Shown piece by piece: positions 43,830 to 53,156 of a DNA stretch of 64,000 bases; the stretch's first letter is position 1; every line of letters starts with the position of its first letter. Source of the stretch: DASZQY01 sp963843565 (GTDB lineage Bacteria; Pseudomonadota; Alphaproteobacteria; Rhizobiales; Kaistiaceae). The translations under genes and the position numbers were made by a program. The DNA lies in the NCBI GenBank assembly GCA_963843565.1, contig CAWJKY010000002.1:201414-265413 (forward strand), written 5' to 3'. The notes below the pieces were generated by a model, which did not search any database, was not told the DNA's origin, and saw only the letters and a list, made by a program, of their open reading frames with translations.

Positions 43830-45080
43830 ATGAGACTGACCAGGAATCTTTTGCGCGCCGCAGCGGGTATGACCGCAGCTGCGCTAATGGCGATGCCACT
43901 CTCGGCAGGTGCCGCCGAACTCAGCCAGTGGGTACGGGCAAGCGGTGCGGGCGCCGCCCAGCACATGATCGACCTCTGGAACGCGAGTCACGACGACAAG
44001 ATTACGCTGACCGTCATTCCCGACGACCAGATGGTCACCAAACTCGCCACAGGGGTGCAGTCTGGCGAAGTCCCGGACCTGATTTCGTTCGATCTGATCT
44101 ACATGCCCGACTTCATGCGCGCGGGCTTCCTGACTGACCTGACGGATCAGCTCAAGGCCGATCCGAACCAGGCCAAGGTCGCCAAGGCCTACCAGGACCT
44201 GGCGACTTACGACGGCAAAATGTACGGCACCGGCTTCACGCCGGACGTCTCCGTGCTCCTGTGGAACAAGGACCTCTTCCGCAAGGCGGGGCTCGACCCC
44301 GACAAGGCGCCGACCTCGCTTCCTGAGATCCACGCCGACGCCGCCAAGATTCGCGCCCTCGGTGGCGACACCTACGGCTTCTACTTCTCCGGCGCCTGCC
44401 CCGGATGCAACATTTTCGTGACCTCGCCCTACATGGTCGCGAGCGGCGCCAAGCTTCTGCCGCATGACGCCAACGAGGAGCCGCTTCAGGGCGACGGCGT
44501 CAAGCAGGTCCTGACCGAGTTCCGCAATATGTGGACGGAAGGCCTGATCCCCGAGAGCGCCCAGGCCGACAGCGGCCAGAACTTCTTCTCTGTCTTCGAG
44601 AGCGGCAACATCGGCATCATCGGATCGGGTGGCTTCGCGATCTCAGCTCTGAAGAAGGACAAGCCCGACCTCGACTTCGGCATCGGCATCCTGCCGGGCA
44701 TGAAGGACGGCGAACAGTCGGCGTTTGTCGGCGGCGACGTCATCGCCATTCCGAAGGGATCGAAGAACGAGGACATCGCCCGCAAGTTCATCGCATGGGA
44801 GCTCACCGACGAGGCGCAGCTCGAAGGCCTTGCGAAGAACAACATCATCCCGTCGCGGACCGACCTCGCCGACAACAAGTATTTCACCGATCCGCGCGTG
44901 GTGACCACCGCCAAGGCCGTCAGCGTCGGCTACGTCCCGTGGGTCTTCCACTTCAACGACATGGTCAACTCGAACTCGAGCCCCTGGATCCAGATGCTGC
45001 AGAGCGCCATCTTCGACGGCGACATCGACGGCGCGATCGCGACCGCCAAGCAGCAGATGAAAGACATCGCCAGCCAATAG
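43830..45080 (+). CDS. CUT1 sugar ABC transporter, substrate-binding protein (system 2)
   Basis: A 416-residue SBP_bac_1 protein with a signal peptide (RLTRNLLRAAAGMTAAALMA, then SAGAAEL). Motifs include GEVPDLISFDLIYMPDFM, the sugar-site region GTGFTPDVSVLLWNKDLF and the C-terminal hinge area AFVGGDVIAIPKGSKN. An excellent GGGAGGAAA ribosome site precedes ATG 43830. It is followed by two permeases, a LacI regulator and a GH127 enzyme, so the substrate is probably an oligosaccharide carrying beta-L-arabinofuranose. Confidence 0.92.
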   Translation: MRLTRNLLRAAAGMTAAALMAMPLSAGAAELSQWVRASGAGAAQHMIDLWNASHDDKITLTVIPDDQMVTKLATGVQSGEVPDLISFDLIYMPDFMRAGFLTDLTDQLKADPNQAKVAKAYQDLATYDGKMYGTGFTPDVSVLLWNKDLFRKAGLDPDKAPTSLPEIHADAAKIRALGGDTYGFYFSGACPGCNIFVTSPYMVASGAKLLPHDANEEPLQGDGVKQVLTEFRNMWTEGLIPESAQADSGQNFFSVFESGNIGIIGSGGFAISALKKDKPDLDFGIGILPGMKDGEQSAFVGGDVIAIPKGSKNEDIARKFIAWELTDEAQLEGLAKNNIIPSRTDLADNKYFTDPRVVTTAKAVSVGYVPWVFHFNDMVNSNSSPWIQMLQSAIFDGDIDGAIATAKQQMKDIASQ

Positions 45081-45097
45081 CGGTGACGACACTGCCT

Positions 45098-45133
45098 GGG
45101 CTGCGCGCGTCCCCCAAAAGACACGCGCAGCCC
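45098..45133 (+). other. Hairpin after binding-protein gene, system 2
   Basis: Ten-base perfect stem GGGCTGCGCG with CGCGCAGCCC, extended by GT/AC past a bulge, 17 bases after the stop and without a T-run. Confidence 0.75.
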
Positions 45134-45230
45134 GGTTCCGTCCGGCCCGGCGACGGCGTATCAATTCCGGGCGGGCGTCAGCGGCCGATCTGGCGGCCGC
45201 GGCGTCCCAATCGAAACGCGGGACGCTGAC

Positions 45231-46106
45231 ATGAACGCGGTGCGCAACAAATATCTTGGCCTGCTCTACATTCTGCCGGCGCTCCTCTTCGTCGCAGCCT
45301 TCGTCCTCTATCCCCTCGGCCGGCTGATCTACATCTCACTGACCAGCGCCTCGCTCCTCGGCGGCGGCAAATTCGTCGGATTTGCCAACTACACCAAAGC
45401 GTTCACGGACAACACCTTCCGCTCGGCGCTCTTCTTCACCATCAAATACACGGTCTACATCACGCCGATCCTGATGGGCCTCGGCTTCCTGCTGGCCCTT
45501 TTGACGGCCGAAAACACCCGGCTGAAGAAGTTCACGCGCGGCGTCGTGTTCCTGCCGGTCGTCATCGGCCTCGGCACGTCCAGCCTCCTGTGGTTCTGGC
45601 TGTTCGATCAGCAGGTCGGCCTGTTCAACAAGGTGCTTATCGACCTCCACATCATCTCGCAGCCGCTCGTCTGGTTCACCGACGCGGAATTGGCGCTCTG
45701 GGGCGTCATCATCTCGATCACCTGGAAGGTGGTCGGCTTCGGCATGATCCTGTTCGTCGCCAGCATCCAGGCGATCGGCAGCGAGATCACCGAAGCCGCC
45801 ATGATCGACGGCGCCAGCTACTGGCAGCGCGTGCGCCAGATCATCGTGCCGCTCAGCTACCGCACGATCCTGCTGGCGACGCTGATCAGCGCCATCGGCT
45901 CGATGCTCGCCTTCGAGCAGTTCTACATCATGACGTCGGGCGGGCCGAAGGGGCTGACATTCACCTCGGTCTACTGGATGTACCAGAACTCGTTCATCTT
46001 CTTCAAACTCGGCTACGGCTCCGCGACCGCGGTCATTCTCACGATCATCATCATGGCGGGCGCCACCGCACAAATTGTGCTGACGCGGCGGAGGGAAGCG
46101 GCATGA
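45231..46106 (+). CDS. CUT1 sugar ABC transporter permease (system 2, MalF-like)
   Basis: A 291-residue permease with about six hydrophobic segments, beginning YLGLLYILPALLFVAAFVL. The EAA loop is TEAAMIDGASYWQRVRQIIV, and the later MTSGGPKGLTFT segment matches the MalF branch. Its stop overlaps the next start (ATGA). No ATPase gene is present in this operon. Confidence 0.93.
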   Translation: MNAVRNKYLGLLYILPALLFVAAFVLYPLGRLIYISLTSASLLGGGKFVGFANYTKAFTDNTFRSALFFTIKYTVYITPILMGLGFLLALLTAENTRLKKFTRGVVFLPVVIGLGTSSLLWFWLFDQQVGLFNKVLIDLHIISQPLVWFTDAELALWGVIISITWKVVGFGMILFVASIQAIGSEITEAAMIDGASYWQRVRQIIVPLSYRTILLATLISAIGSMLAFEQFYIMTSGGPKGLTFTSVYWMYQNSFIFFKLGYGSATAVILTIIIMAGATAQIVLTRRREAA

Positions 46107-46990
46107 CCGCCGTCGCCGTCGAGACGGGGGCGTCCCACCAGCGCGTCGCCAGCGCTTCCCAGCGCGGCAGCGTCCGCTATCTGGTCGTCGCCATCTGCGT
46201 GGCGGTCATCGGCATGATGCTCTTCCCGATCGTCATGTCGTTCTTCGCCTCGATCAAGACACAGGCGACCGCCTCGGCGGTGCCGCCGACCTACCTTCCC
46301 CACGCGCTCAGCCTCGAGAACTATCTGCACGTCATCCAGTTCCAGGCGGGGCTGGGTACATACCTCTACAACAGCCTGATGGTGGCGGGCCTGACGATCG
46401 TGTTCTGCCTAGCGCTCGCCGTCCCCGCCGGCTACGGCCTCGCCCGCTTTCCGGTGCCAGGCAAGGAAGTCTTCTTCCTGATCCTGCTCGCCGGGTTGAT
46501 GATCCCGTACCAGGCGCTGTTGACGCCGCTCTATCTGATGTTCGCAAAGATCGGCCTCTCCAACACCCACGTCGGGCTCGCCATCGTTCACACGGCGCTC
46601 CAGCTCCCGTTCAGCATCTACCTCATGCGCCACAGCTTCGAGGCGGTCCCCAAGGAGCTCGAAGAAGCCGCCGTCATCGACGGATGCACGAGCTGGCAGG
46701 TGCTCTGGCGCATCTTCATCCCCGCCGTGATGGCCGGGATCGTCACGGTCGTGCTTTTCGCCTTCATCGCCTCGTGGAACGAATTCATCGGCGCGCTCAT
46801 CTTCATGAGCAAGGAGACCAACTTCACCGTGCCGATCATGCTGGTGAGCGTGCGCGCCGGCCATTTTGGCGCTGTCGACTGGGGCGCGCTTCAGGCCGGC
46901 GTTATTGTTGCGATCCTGCCGTGTGCGCTCGTCTACGTGCTCCTTCAGAAGTATTACGTGGCGGGCTTCCTGTCCGGCGCCGTCAAATGA
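46103..46990 (+). CDS. CUT1 sugar ABC transporter permease (system 2, MalG-like)
   Basis: A 295-residue permease of the MalG branch. After a 25-residue cytoplasmic start it has six hydrophobic segments, the EAA loop EEAAVIDGCTSWQVLWRIFI and the C-terminus QKYYVAGFLSGAVK. GGAGGGAAG precedes the start. The LacI gene begins nine bases after the stop. Confidence 0.93.
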   Translation: MTAVAVETGASHQRVASASQRGSVRYLVVAICVAVIGMMLFPIVMSFFASIKTQATASAVPPTYLPHALSLENYLHVIQFQAGLGTYLYNSLMVAGLTIVFCLALAVPAGYGLARFPVPGKEVFFLILLAGLMIPYQALLTPLYLMFAKIGLSNTHVGLAIVHTALQLPFSIYLMRHSFEAVPKELEEAAVIDGCTSWQVLWRIFIPAVMAGIVTVVLFAFIASWNEFIGALIFMSKETNFTVPIMLVSVRAGHFGAVDWGALQAGVIVAILPCALVYVLLQKYYVAGFLSGAVK

Positions 46991-46999
46991 GGCGCAGGC

Positions 47000-48115
47000 G
47001 TGGATAAGACGCCCCCAAGGACCCGCCCCGCCGGCGCGTCTGCGCCGGAGACCGGGGATCTGGCGCCGCGCCTTACCATTCGCGACGTCGCGCGGCTTGC
47101 CGACGTCAGCATCGGGACAGCATCCAAGGCCCTCAACAACAACGGCTCCTTGCGCCAGGAAACCCGCGACCGCGTCATCCGCGTCGCCAAGGAGCTCGGA
47201 TTCCGGCCGAACGACCTCGCCCAGAGCCTGCACCGCGGCAAGACTTTCACCGTTGGCCTCATCTCGAACGACTCCTTCGGCCGGTTCACCATGCCGATCA
47301 TGGAGGGTCTCGAGGAGTGTCTCGCCGACCACCGCGTGGCGGTCTTCATGGCCAACGCGACCGACGATCCGACGCGCGAGACGCAGCACGTCGAGCAACT
47401 GGTCAGCAAGCGGGTCGACGGCATCGTCGTCACGGCGCGACGCGCCGACCGGCGACGGAAACTCGTGATCCCCGGGCGAAGCCTGCCCGTCCTCTACGTG
47501 TTCTCACAGACCGATGATCCGGTTGCCTGCTGTCTCCTGCCGGACGACGAAGGCGGAGCTCGGCTCGCGACCGAACATCTGATCGGACTCGGACGGACCC
47601 GCATTGCCCACGTGACCGGACCGGAGCGATTCGAAGCGGTACGTTTGCGGACAAAGGGCTACCTGGACGCCCTCGCCGCGGCAGGGCTTAAGTCCAGGGA
47701 CGGGTTCTACCTGTCGGGTGTCTGGTCGGAGGCCTGGGGCCGCGAAGCGGTCGACAGACTCTTCCGGTCCCGCCGCAATGCGCCGGACGCTATCTTCTGC
47801 GGCAACGACCAGATCGCCCGCGGGACCGTCGAGGCGCTGCACGAGCGCGGTATCGCGGTGCCGGACGCCGTCTCCGTCGTCGGCTTCGACAACTGGGACG
47901 TGATGGTCGAGGCGACCCGGCCGCAGCTCACCAGCGTCGACATGAACCTCAAGAACCTCGGACGCGAGGCCGGCCGCTGGCTGCTCGAGATGATCGCGGG
48001 CAAGCATCAGCGCGGCGTTCACCGTCTGCCCTGCACCCTTGTCATCCGCGAATCGTGCGGCGCAACGAAAGCGTCGCCGGCACACGGACTCCATCAAGTA
48101 TCGGAAACCACATGA
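47000..48115 (+). CDS. LacI-family transcriptional regulator
   Basis: A 371-residue regulator. After a 25-residue Pro-rich leader, the HTH is LTIRDVARLADVSIGTASKA with the hinge NNNGSLRQETRDRVI and HRGKTFTVGL. The periplasmic-binding-protein-like effector domain contains KRVDGIVVTARR, HLIGLGRTRIAHVTGP and VVGFDNWDVMVEA. The start is GTG 47000. Its stop overlaps the GH127 start (ATGA). As the operon's own regulator, it probably represses from the 43624 palindrome until the sugar appears (inference). Confidence 0.93.
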   Translation: MDKTPPRTRPAGASAPETGDLAPRLTIRDVARLADVSIGTASKALNNNGSLRQETRDRVIRVAKELGFRPNDLAQSLHRGKTFTVGLISNDSFGRFTMPIMEGLEECLADHRVAVFMANATDDPTRETQHVEQLVSKRVDGIVVTARRADRRRKLVIPGRSLPVLYVFSQTDDPVACCLLPDDEGGARLATEHLIGLGRTRIAHVTGPERFEAVRLRTKGYLDALAAAGLKSRDGFYLSGVWSEAWGREAVDRLFRSRRNAPDAIFCGNDQIARGTVEALHERGIAVPDAVSVVGFDNWDVMVEATRPQLTSVDMNLKNLGREAGRWLLEMIAGKHQRGVHRLPCTLVIRESCGATKASPAHGLHQVSETT

Positions 48116-50016
48116 GACGCTACGCGCCAGTCAACTTTTCGGATGTCTCGATCAACGGTGCCTTCTGGCACGAACGCCTGGAGACCGTTCTGACGCGAAC
48201 GATCCCCAGCCAGCACCGGCGTCTCGAGGAAAACGGCCTTCTCGAATCCCTGGAGGTCAAGAAGCCGGCGCCGCCCTTGCGCATTCCGCGCCGGAACAAC
48301 GGCTTCACGACTCAGATCTTCTGGGATTCCGACGTCGGCAAATGGGTCGAGGCCGCCAGCTACGCGCTCCGCCACCGCCGCGACGCCACCATCGAAGCGC
48401 AGATCGACGAAATTGCAGCCCTTCTTGCCAAGGCCCAATTGCCCGACGGTTACCTGAACTGCTGGTACATCGGTCGCGAGCTGGAGAACCGCTGGACGAA
48501 CCTCCGCGACAACCACGAGCTCTACAACGCCGGCCATATGCTCGAAGGCGCGGTCGCCTATTTCCAGGCGACCGGAAAGCGCGCCCTCCTCGACACCCTG
48601 ATCCGCTACGTCGATCATATCGGCACTGTGTTCGGGCCCGGAAAGGACCAGAAGCACGGTTACCCCGGCCACGAGGAGATCGAGCTGGCACTGGTGAAGC
48701 TCTACGCGGTCACCAAGGATCGCAAGCACCTCGATCTCGCCACCTACTTCATCAACGAGCGCGGTCGCCAGCCCCACTACTATGATCAGGAGGCGATCGC
48801 GCGCGGCGAACGGCCGGAGGACTTCGGCCAGAAGACTTACGAATACAACCAGTCCCACAAGCCGGTCCGCGAGCAGGACAAGGTCGTCGGGCACGCGGTG
48901 CGCGCCATGTACCTGTATTCGGCGATGGCCGACCTGGCGGCGGAACTCAACGACGACACGCTGACCCGCACGCTGGAGGTGCTGTGGGCCGACGTCACCA
49001 GCAAACAGATGTACATCACGGCGGGGCTCGGTCCCTCGAAGCACAACGAAGGCTTCACCTCCTACTACGACCTGCCCAACAGCACCGCTTATGCCGAGAC
49101 GTGCGCGTCCGTGGCGCTCATCTTCTGGGCCCAGCGGATGCTGAACATCGATCTCGAAGGACGCTACGCCGACGTGCTCGAGCAGGCGCTCTACAACGGC
49201 GCGCTGTCGGGTCTGTCGCGCGACGGCGAGCACTATTTCTACGAGAACCCGCTCGAAAGCGACGGCACCCACCGGCGTTGGGCCTGGCACCCCTGCCCTT
49301 GCTGCACCATGAACGTGTCGCGACTGGTCGCCTCGGTCGGCGGCTATTTCTATTCGTCGAGTGACACTACGCTCGCCGTTCATCTGTACGGCGGCGCCTC
49401 GGCCACGGTGAAGATCGGCGACCGGTCCGTAAAGATCAGCGAGACCAGCAACTACCCGTGGTCGGGAAAGATCAGGATCGTGATCGACCCCGGCGCGGCG
49501 GCAGCCTTCACGGTGAAGCTGCGCATCCCCGGTTGGGCGCGCCGGCCCTCGGCATCGGTCAACGGCGCCCCTGTCGACGTCGCCGCGGACAGCAGGAACG
49601 GGTACCTGGCGATCGACCGGACCTGGCAGCCCGGCGACGCGATCGATCTCGACCTGCCCATGCCCGCCGAACGCATGTACGCCAATCCGAACGTCTCCGC
49701 GGACGCCGGCCGCGTGGCACTGAAGCGCGGGCCGCTGGTCTACTGCTGTGAGGCCGTCGATAACCCGCACGCGCCGGTGCCGCTGATGCGCCTGCCGCGC
49801 GACGCCGGGATCGCCGACAAGGACCGGCCCGACCTCTTCGGTGGCATCGTCACGCTGGTCGCGGAAGGCGCTGTCGCGACCGCGGGCAACGCAGACGCAC
49901 CGCTCTACCGGACCACGCCTGTCGAGACGCAGCCCGCGACCTTCACCGCCGTCCCCTACTACCTCTGGAACAACCGCCAGCCGGGCCGCATGCAGGTCTG
50001 GCTTCCGGAGACGTAG
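48112..50016 (+). CDS. GH127-family glycoside hydrolase (beta-L-arabinofuranosidase type)
   Basis: A 634-residue DUF1680/GH127 protein. The metal/catalytic set of HypBA1 is present: Glu329 and Cys331 in YAETCAS, and Cys397-Cys398 in HPCPCCTMN, equivalent to Glu338, Cys340, Cys417 and Cys418. A helical barrel makes up the first 400 residues and beta-sandwich domains the rest. There is no signal peptide, so it acts in the cytoplasm. GH127 enzymes release beta-linked L-arabinofuranose from hydroxyproline-arabinans of plant extensins and arabinogalactan proteins. Translational coupling to the LacI gene places it in the system 2 operon. Confidence 0.9.
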   Translation: MRRYAPVNFSDVSINGAFWHERLETVLTRTIPSQHRRLEENGLLESLEVKKPAPPLRIPRRNNGFTTQIFWDSDVGKWVEAASYALRHRRDATIEAQIDEIAALLAKAQLPDGYLNCWYIGRELENRWTNLRDNHELYNAGHMLEGAVAYFQATGKRALLDTLIRYVDHIGTVFGPGKDQKHGYPGHEEIELALVKLYAVTKDRKHLDLATYFINERGRQPHYYDQEAIARGERPEDFGQKTYEYNQSHKPVREQDKVVGHAVRAMYLYSAMADLAAELNDDTLTRTLEVLWADVTSKQMYITAGLGPSKHNEGFTSYYDLPNSTAYAETCASVALIFWAQRMLNIDLEGRYADVLEQALYNGALSGLSRDGEHYFYENPLESDGTHRRWAWHPCPCCTMNVSRLVASVGGYFYSSSDTTLAVHLYGGASATVKIGDRSVKISETSNYPWSGKIRIVIDPGAAAAFTVKLRIPGWARRPSASVNGAPVDVAADSRNGYLAIDRTWQPGDAIDLDLPMPAERMYANPNVSADAGRVALKRGPLVYCCEAVDNPHAPVPLMRLPRDAGIADKDRPDLFGGIVTLVAEGAVATAGNADAPLYRTTPVETQPATFTAVPYYLWNNRQPGRMQVWLPET

Positions 50017-50041
50017 GCCCCACGCCGACGAGCGCGGTCGG

Positions 50042-51034
50042 TCAGAGCCTGTGCGAGGCCTCGACCAGCATCCGCAGCTTCTGGTGCGTGATGTCCAGCG
50101 GCACGTGGCCGAAACCGCATTCGCTGGTCAGCACGAGCCGCTCGCGCGGGAAGTGCGCGAGCGCCGGCTCGACGCGCCGGCGCACGATCTCGACGGTTTC
50201 GATGTCGTCGCTGCGCTGGTCGATGACGCCGAGCGCGAGGTTGCCCCTGAAGTCCCAGAGTTTCCATAGGTCCATCAGGTCGTAGTCGAGCGTACAGTGC
50301 TCCAGCGACACCTCATCGATCCTCATCTTGCGGAAGGCTGGAGCGAGGTCGGTGTACCTGGTGAAGTAGACGCGCTTGCGCCTTGGATTGCCGCCGCAGA
50401 CGTGGAGGCCGATCCGCAGGCCCTTCGGCAGCTCGTCGATCAGCTCGTTGAGAATATCGGCCGCCCACTCGCTCTGCTCCGGCGCCTCCGTCCACATCGG
50501 CTCGTCGAACTGGATCTCCGTGCAGCCGGCCGCGATCACTTCCTTGAGTTCGTCGCGAAGCACCGCCGCCCATGCCCGGCAGAGCGCCTGATCATCGGGG
50601 TAGAGATCCTTGCGCTCGTTGACGCTGAAGCGGGTCAGCACGTGCGGCCCGGTGACGGTCTGCTTGACGCGCACGTGCGCCGGAACCGAGGCGCGGGCAA
50701 CCTTCCAGTTGTGCGCGAGGTTGAAGCGCGCGTTCTCGATTTTGCCGATGACGCGCGGACACTCGATCCCGAACCCGGCGGTCCCGAACGATAACCGCGG
50801 CATGTCCTCGAACGTCACGCCGTCAACCCGCTTCTGGTAGAAGTAATACATGTTCTCACGATAGCCCTCGCCGTCGGTGACCACGTCGAGGCCGAGGTCG
50901 GCCTGGTCCTTGGCCGCCCAGCGGATCATGTCGTCGGTCTCCGCCGCGGAGAGCGTCGTCTTCTTCATCGTGTCGCCGGTGGTCACCGGTCGCGGGTAGC
51001 TCCCGACCACCGTGTTGGCGTAGCGCGCGGCCAT
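50042..51034 (-). CDS. MetE-C-terminal-like (cobalamin-independent methionine synthase II family) protein
   Basis: A 330-residue TIM-barrel protein related to the catalytic half of MetE. It starts TVVGSYPRPV and has EIQFDEPMWTE. Zinc-ligand-like residues appear in LHVCGGN and TSECGFGH. It lacks the N-terminal half and so is unlikely to be a full methionine synthase. Stand-alone members act in diverse one-carbon or methyl-transfer steps or have no known role. It is the last gene of a long leftward cluster, two bases after the epimerase gene. Its link to sugar catabolism is unclear. Confidence 0.82.
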   Translation of the reverse strand: MAARYANTVVGSYPRPVTTGDTMKKTTLSAAETDDMIRWAAKDQADLGLDVVTDGEGYRENMYYFYQKRVDGVTFEDMPRLSFGTAGFGIECPRVIGKIENARFNLAHNWKVARASVPAHVRVKQTVTGPHVLTRFSVNERKDLYPDDQALCRAWAAVLRDELKEVIAAGCTEIQFDEPMWTEAPEQSEWAADILNELIDELPKGLRIGLHVCGGNPRRKRVYFTRYTDLAPAFRKMRIDEVSLEHCTLDYDLMDLWKLWDFRGNLALGVIDQRSDDIETVEIVRRRVEPALAHFPRERLVLTSECGFGHVPLDITHQKLRMLVEASHRL

Positions 51035-51036
51035 CG

Positions 51037-51987
51037 TCACACCTTCCTCATGCCGGCTTCGGCGCGCGCCTCGTTGATGTGGGCGCGCACGCCGTCGCTG
51101 AGCGCGCGCGGCGTGAAGCCGATCTCCGCCTCCAGGCGGGCGCCGTCCTGCCAGTCGATGAGCGGCGTTCGCGGAATCGACTCGTCGAATTCGATGTCCG
51201 CGTCCGGCAGCCACCGACGCACCGTGGCTGCGAGTTCCTTCGCCGACACGCACGCGCCGCCGTTGTTGTAGGCGAAATGGGCGAGTTGCGGCTTCAGCGC
51301 CAGCCGCACGAGTTGCTCGGCGCAATCGTCCTTGTAGATCCAGGTATCGCGCGCATTTTCCGAGAACGGCAGGCGGACCGGCTGGCCGACCGCCGGCTTC
51401 GAGGCGAACGCTTCGGCCCACAACACCGAACCGCGCTTGCGTCCGTGGCCGAAGACCACCGCCGGACGCACGCACGCGATGCTGACGCCATGTTTGGCGA
51501 CGTACTTCTGCGCGATGAATTCGTCGAGGATCTTGGTCATGCCGTAAGTAAAGACGTGATCGGCGGGCGAGCAGAAATCGTCCTCATTGACCGGCCGGTC
51601 GCCATAGACCGACTGCTTCGCCCCGTAGACCGTCTCGCTGCTGGTGAAGACGAGGCGCGCGAGCCGGTGCCGGACGGTCGCCTCGAACATGTTGACCATT
51701 CCGACAACGTTGACCATGGCACCGAGCAACTGATCCGCCTCGACCTCCGCGCTCATGAGGTAGGCGAGATGAATGCAGTGGGTGATGTCGGGGTGGGCAG
51801 CGAACACCGCCGCGATCGATGCCGCGTCGGACACATCCATGGCCGCGACCACGGCACCCTTCAGCGTGGCCGCGACGGCCGCGTCCGGCGATGCATCGCC
51901 GACCACCACCGGAATACCGCGCGCAATCAGGTTGCGCACCACGCACGCACCAATGAAACCTGTGCCCCCCGTCACCAGGAACTTCAT
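51037..51987 (-). CDS. NAD-dependent epimerase/dehydratase (extended SDR)
   Basis: A 316-residue extended short-chain dehydrogenase. The nucleotide-binding motif is TGGTGFIGACV, the catalytic pair YGMTK, and SSETVYG marks the active-site strand. RPAVVFGHGRKRG is typical of nucleoside-sugar epimerases. The substrate is unknown. ATG 51987 overlaps the upstream stop (ATGA), coupling it to the solute-binding-like gene. Confidence 0.88.
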   Translation of the reverse strand: MKFLVTGGTGFIGACVVRNLIARGIPVVVGDASPDAAVAATLKGAVVAAMDVSDAASIAAVFAAHPDITHCIHLAYLMSAEVEADQLLGAMVNVVGMVNMFEATVRHRLARLVFTSSETVYGAKQSVYGDRPVNEDDFCSPADHVFTYGMTKILDEFIAQKYVAKHGVSIACVRPAVVFGHGRKRGSVLWAEAFASKPAVGQPVRLPFSENARDTWIYKDDCAEQLVRLALKPQLAHFAYNNGGACVSAKELAATVRRWLPDADIEFDESIPRTPLIDWQDGARLEAEIGFTPRALSDGVRAHINEARAEAGMRKV

Positions 51988-53156
51988 GCCCGCTCCTTCA
52001 TGCGTGTTGCGTCTGCCGTTTTGCGCGCCTTTTCGTAGAGCGCATTGAGCGCCGCAACGATCGCCGTCGCGTCTTCGCCGGATCTCAAGCCTTCCGCCAG
52101 CCGTTCCGACGCCCGCCCCTGAAAGTCCATGTATCCGTCGTGGCGCGGGCGCACCCAGGCCCGGTCGAGGGTTGCCCGCGTGGCACCGTAGAAATTGCCG
52201 ACCGGGGCGTTGACCGCGGCGTCGCGCCAGGCGGCATCGTGCGCCGGCTGGCCGCCCGCAGCCGCGTACGGCCCCGCCTGCACCGGGCCGCTCGCCACCC
52301 AGCGGGCGAAGCGTGCCGCCTCTTCGACGTGGCGACTGAAGGCCGAGACGGAGATTCCCGCGCCGCCCAGCACCGTGCCGACGGGACCGCCCTCGCCGAC
52401 TTCGGGAACGTCGGCGAAGGCGACCCGGCGCGCACGAAAGCCTTCGCGCGCATAGCTCACGTAGCCGTAAATCCAGGGCGCACACGCGATCCTAGCTTCG
52501 TCGCAGGCCATACCTTCGAGCACCGCGATCGGGTCCATCACGAGGCTCGCCGGGTCGAGGGTCGCGACCAGCTCGCGCAGCATCTCAACCGCCGGGATCG
52601 CCGCCTTGCCGGCGAAAAGGCAGGGGCCGGCAACATCGCACAGCGGGCCGAGATTGTTGGCGAGCGCGAACAGGGCCATCAGCGCGTGAGGCGAGCGCAG
52701 CGGGCACGCGACACGGCCCTCGCGCGCCAGCTCCATGACCTCGCCCCAGGTCGACACCGGCCGCTCGATCAGGTCGGGCCGCCAGGCCTGGACTTGCGTT
52801 GCCGCGTCGATGGGCAGGGCCCATTGTCGCCCATCCCACTCGTAACTCTGCCATGACAGCCCGACGCTCGCCGCCGCGAGCGCCGCCATCTCGCGCGCGG
52901 TGCCTTCGCCATCGAGCGGCACCAGACAGCGGGCAGCGACCGCCTCGCCGATATGCGGATGATCGATCACCAGCAAATCGTGGTCGCGGGCCAGGTCGTT
53001 CAGCGGATGCGACTCGAACCCCTGCAGGGAGCGACGCTCCCAGACGATGTCGACGCCGGTCTCTGCACGCCACAGGCGCGTGCACGCGACCAGCGGATCG
53101 TGGCCGCGCGGGTGATCCCAGGTCACCCCTCTGAGCGTCATCCTGATGTCCGTCAC
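51984..53156 (-). CDS. Solute-binding-protein-like protein without signal peptide
   Basis: A 390-residue protein resembling family 1 sugar-binding proteins: GVTWDHPRGHDPL at the start, WALPIDAATQVQAWRPDL (the usual hinge and sugar site) and ISVSAFSRHVEEAARFARWV. The N-terminus MTDIRMTLRG has no hydrophobic stretch, so it should stay in the cytoplasm. It sits inside a chain of overlapping enzyme genes, far from any permease. Such a protein might be an enzyme, a sensor or a carrier subunit. I cannot assign a function. Confidence 0.78.
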   Translation of the reverse strand: MTDIRMTLRGVTWDHPRGHDPLVACTRLWRAETGVDIVWERRSLQGFESHPLNDLARDHDLLVIDHPHIGEAVAARCLVPLDGEGTAREMAALAAASVGLSWQSYEWDGRQWALPIDAATQVQAWRPDLIERPVSTWGEVMELAREGRVACPLRSPHALMALFALANNLGPLCDVAGPCLFAGKAAIPAVEMLRELVATLDPASLVMDPIAVLEGMACDEARIACAPWIYGYVSYAREGFRARRVAFADVPEVGEGGPVGTVLGGAGISVSAFSRHVEEAARFARWVASGPVQAGPYAAAGGQPAHDAAWRDAAVNAPVGNFYGATRATLDRAWVRPRHDGYMDFQGRASERLAEGLRSGEDATAIVAALNALYEKARKTADATRMKERA

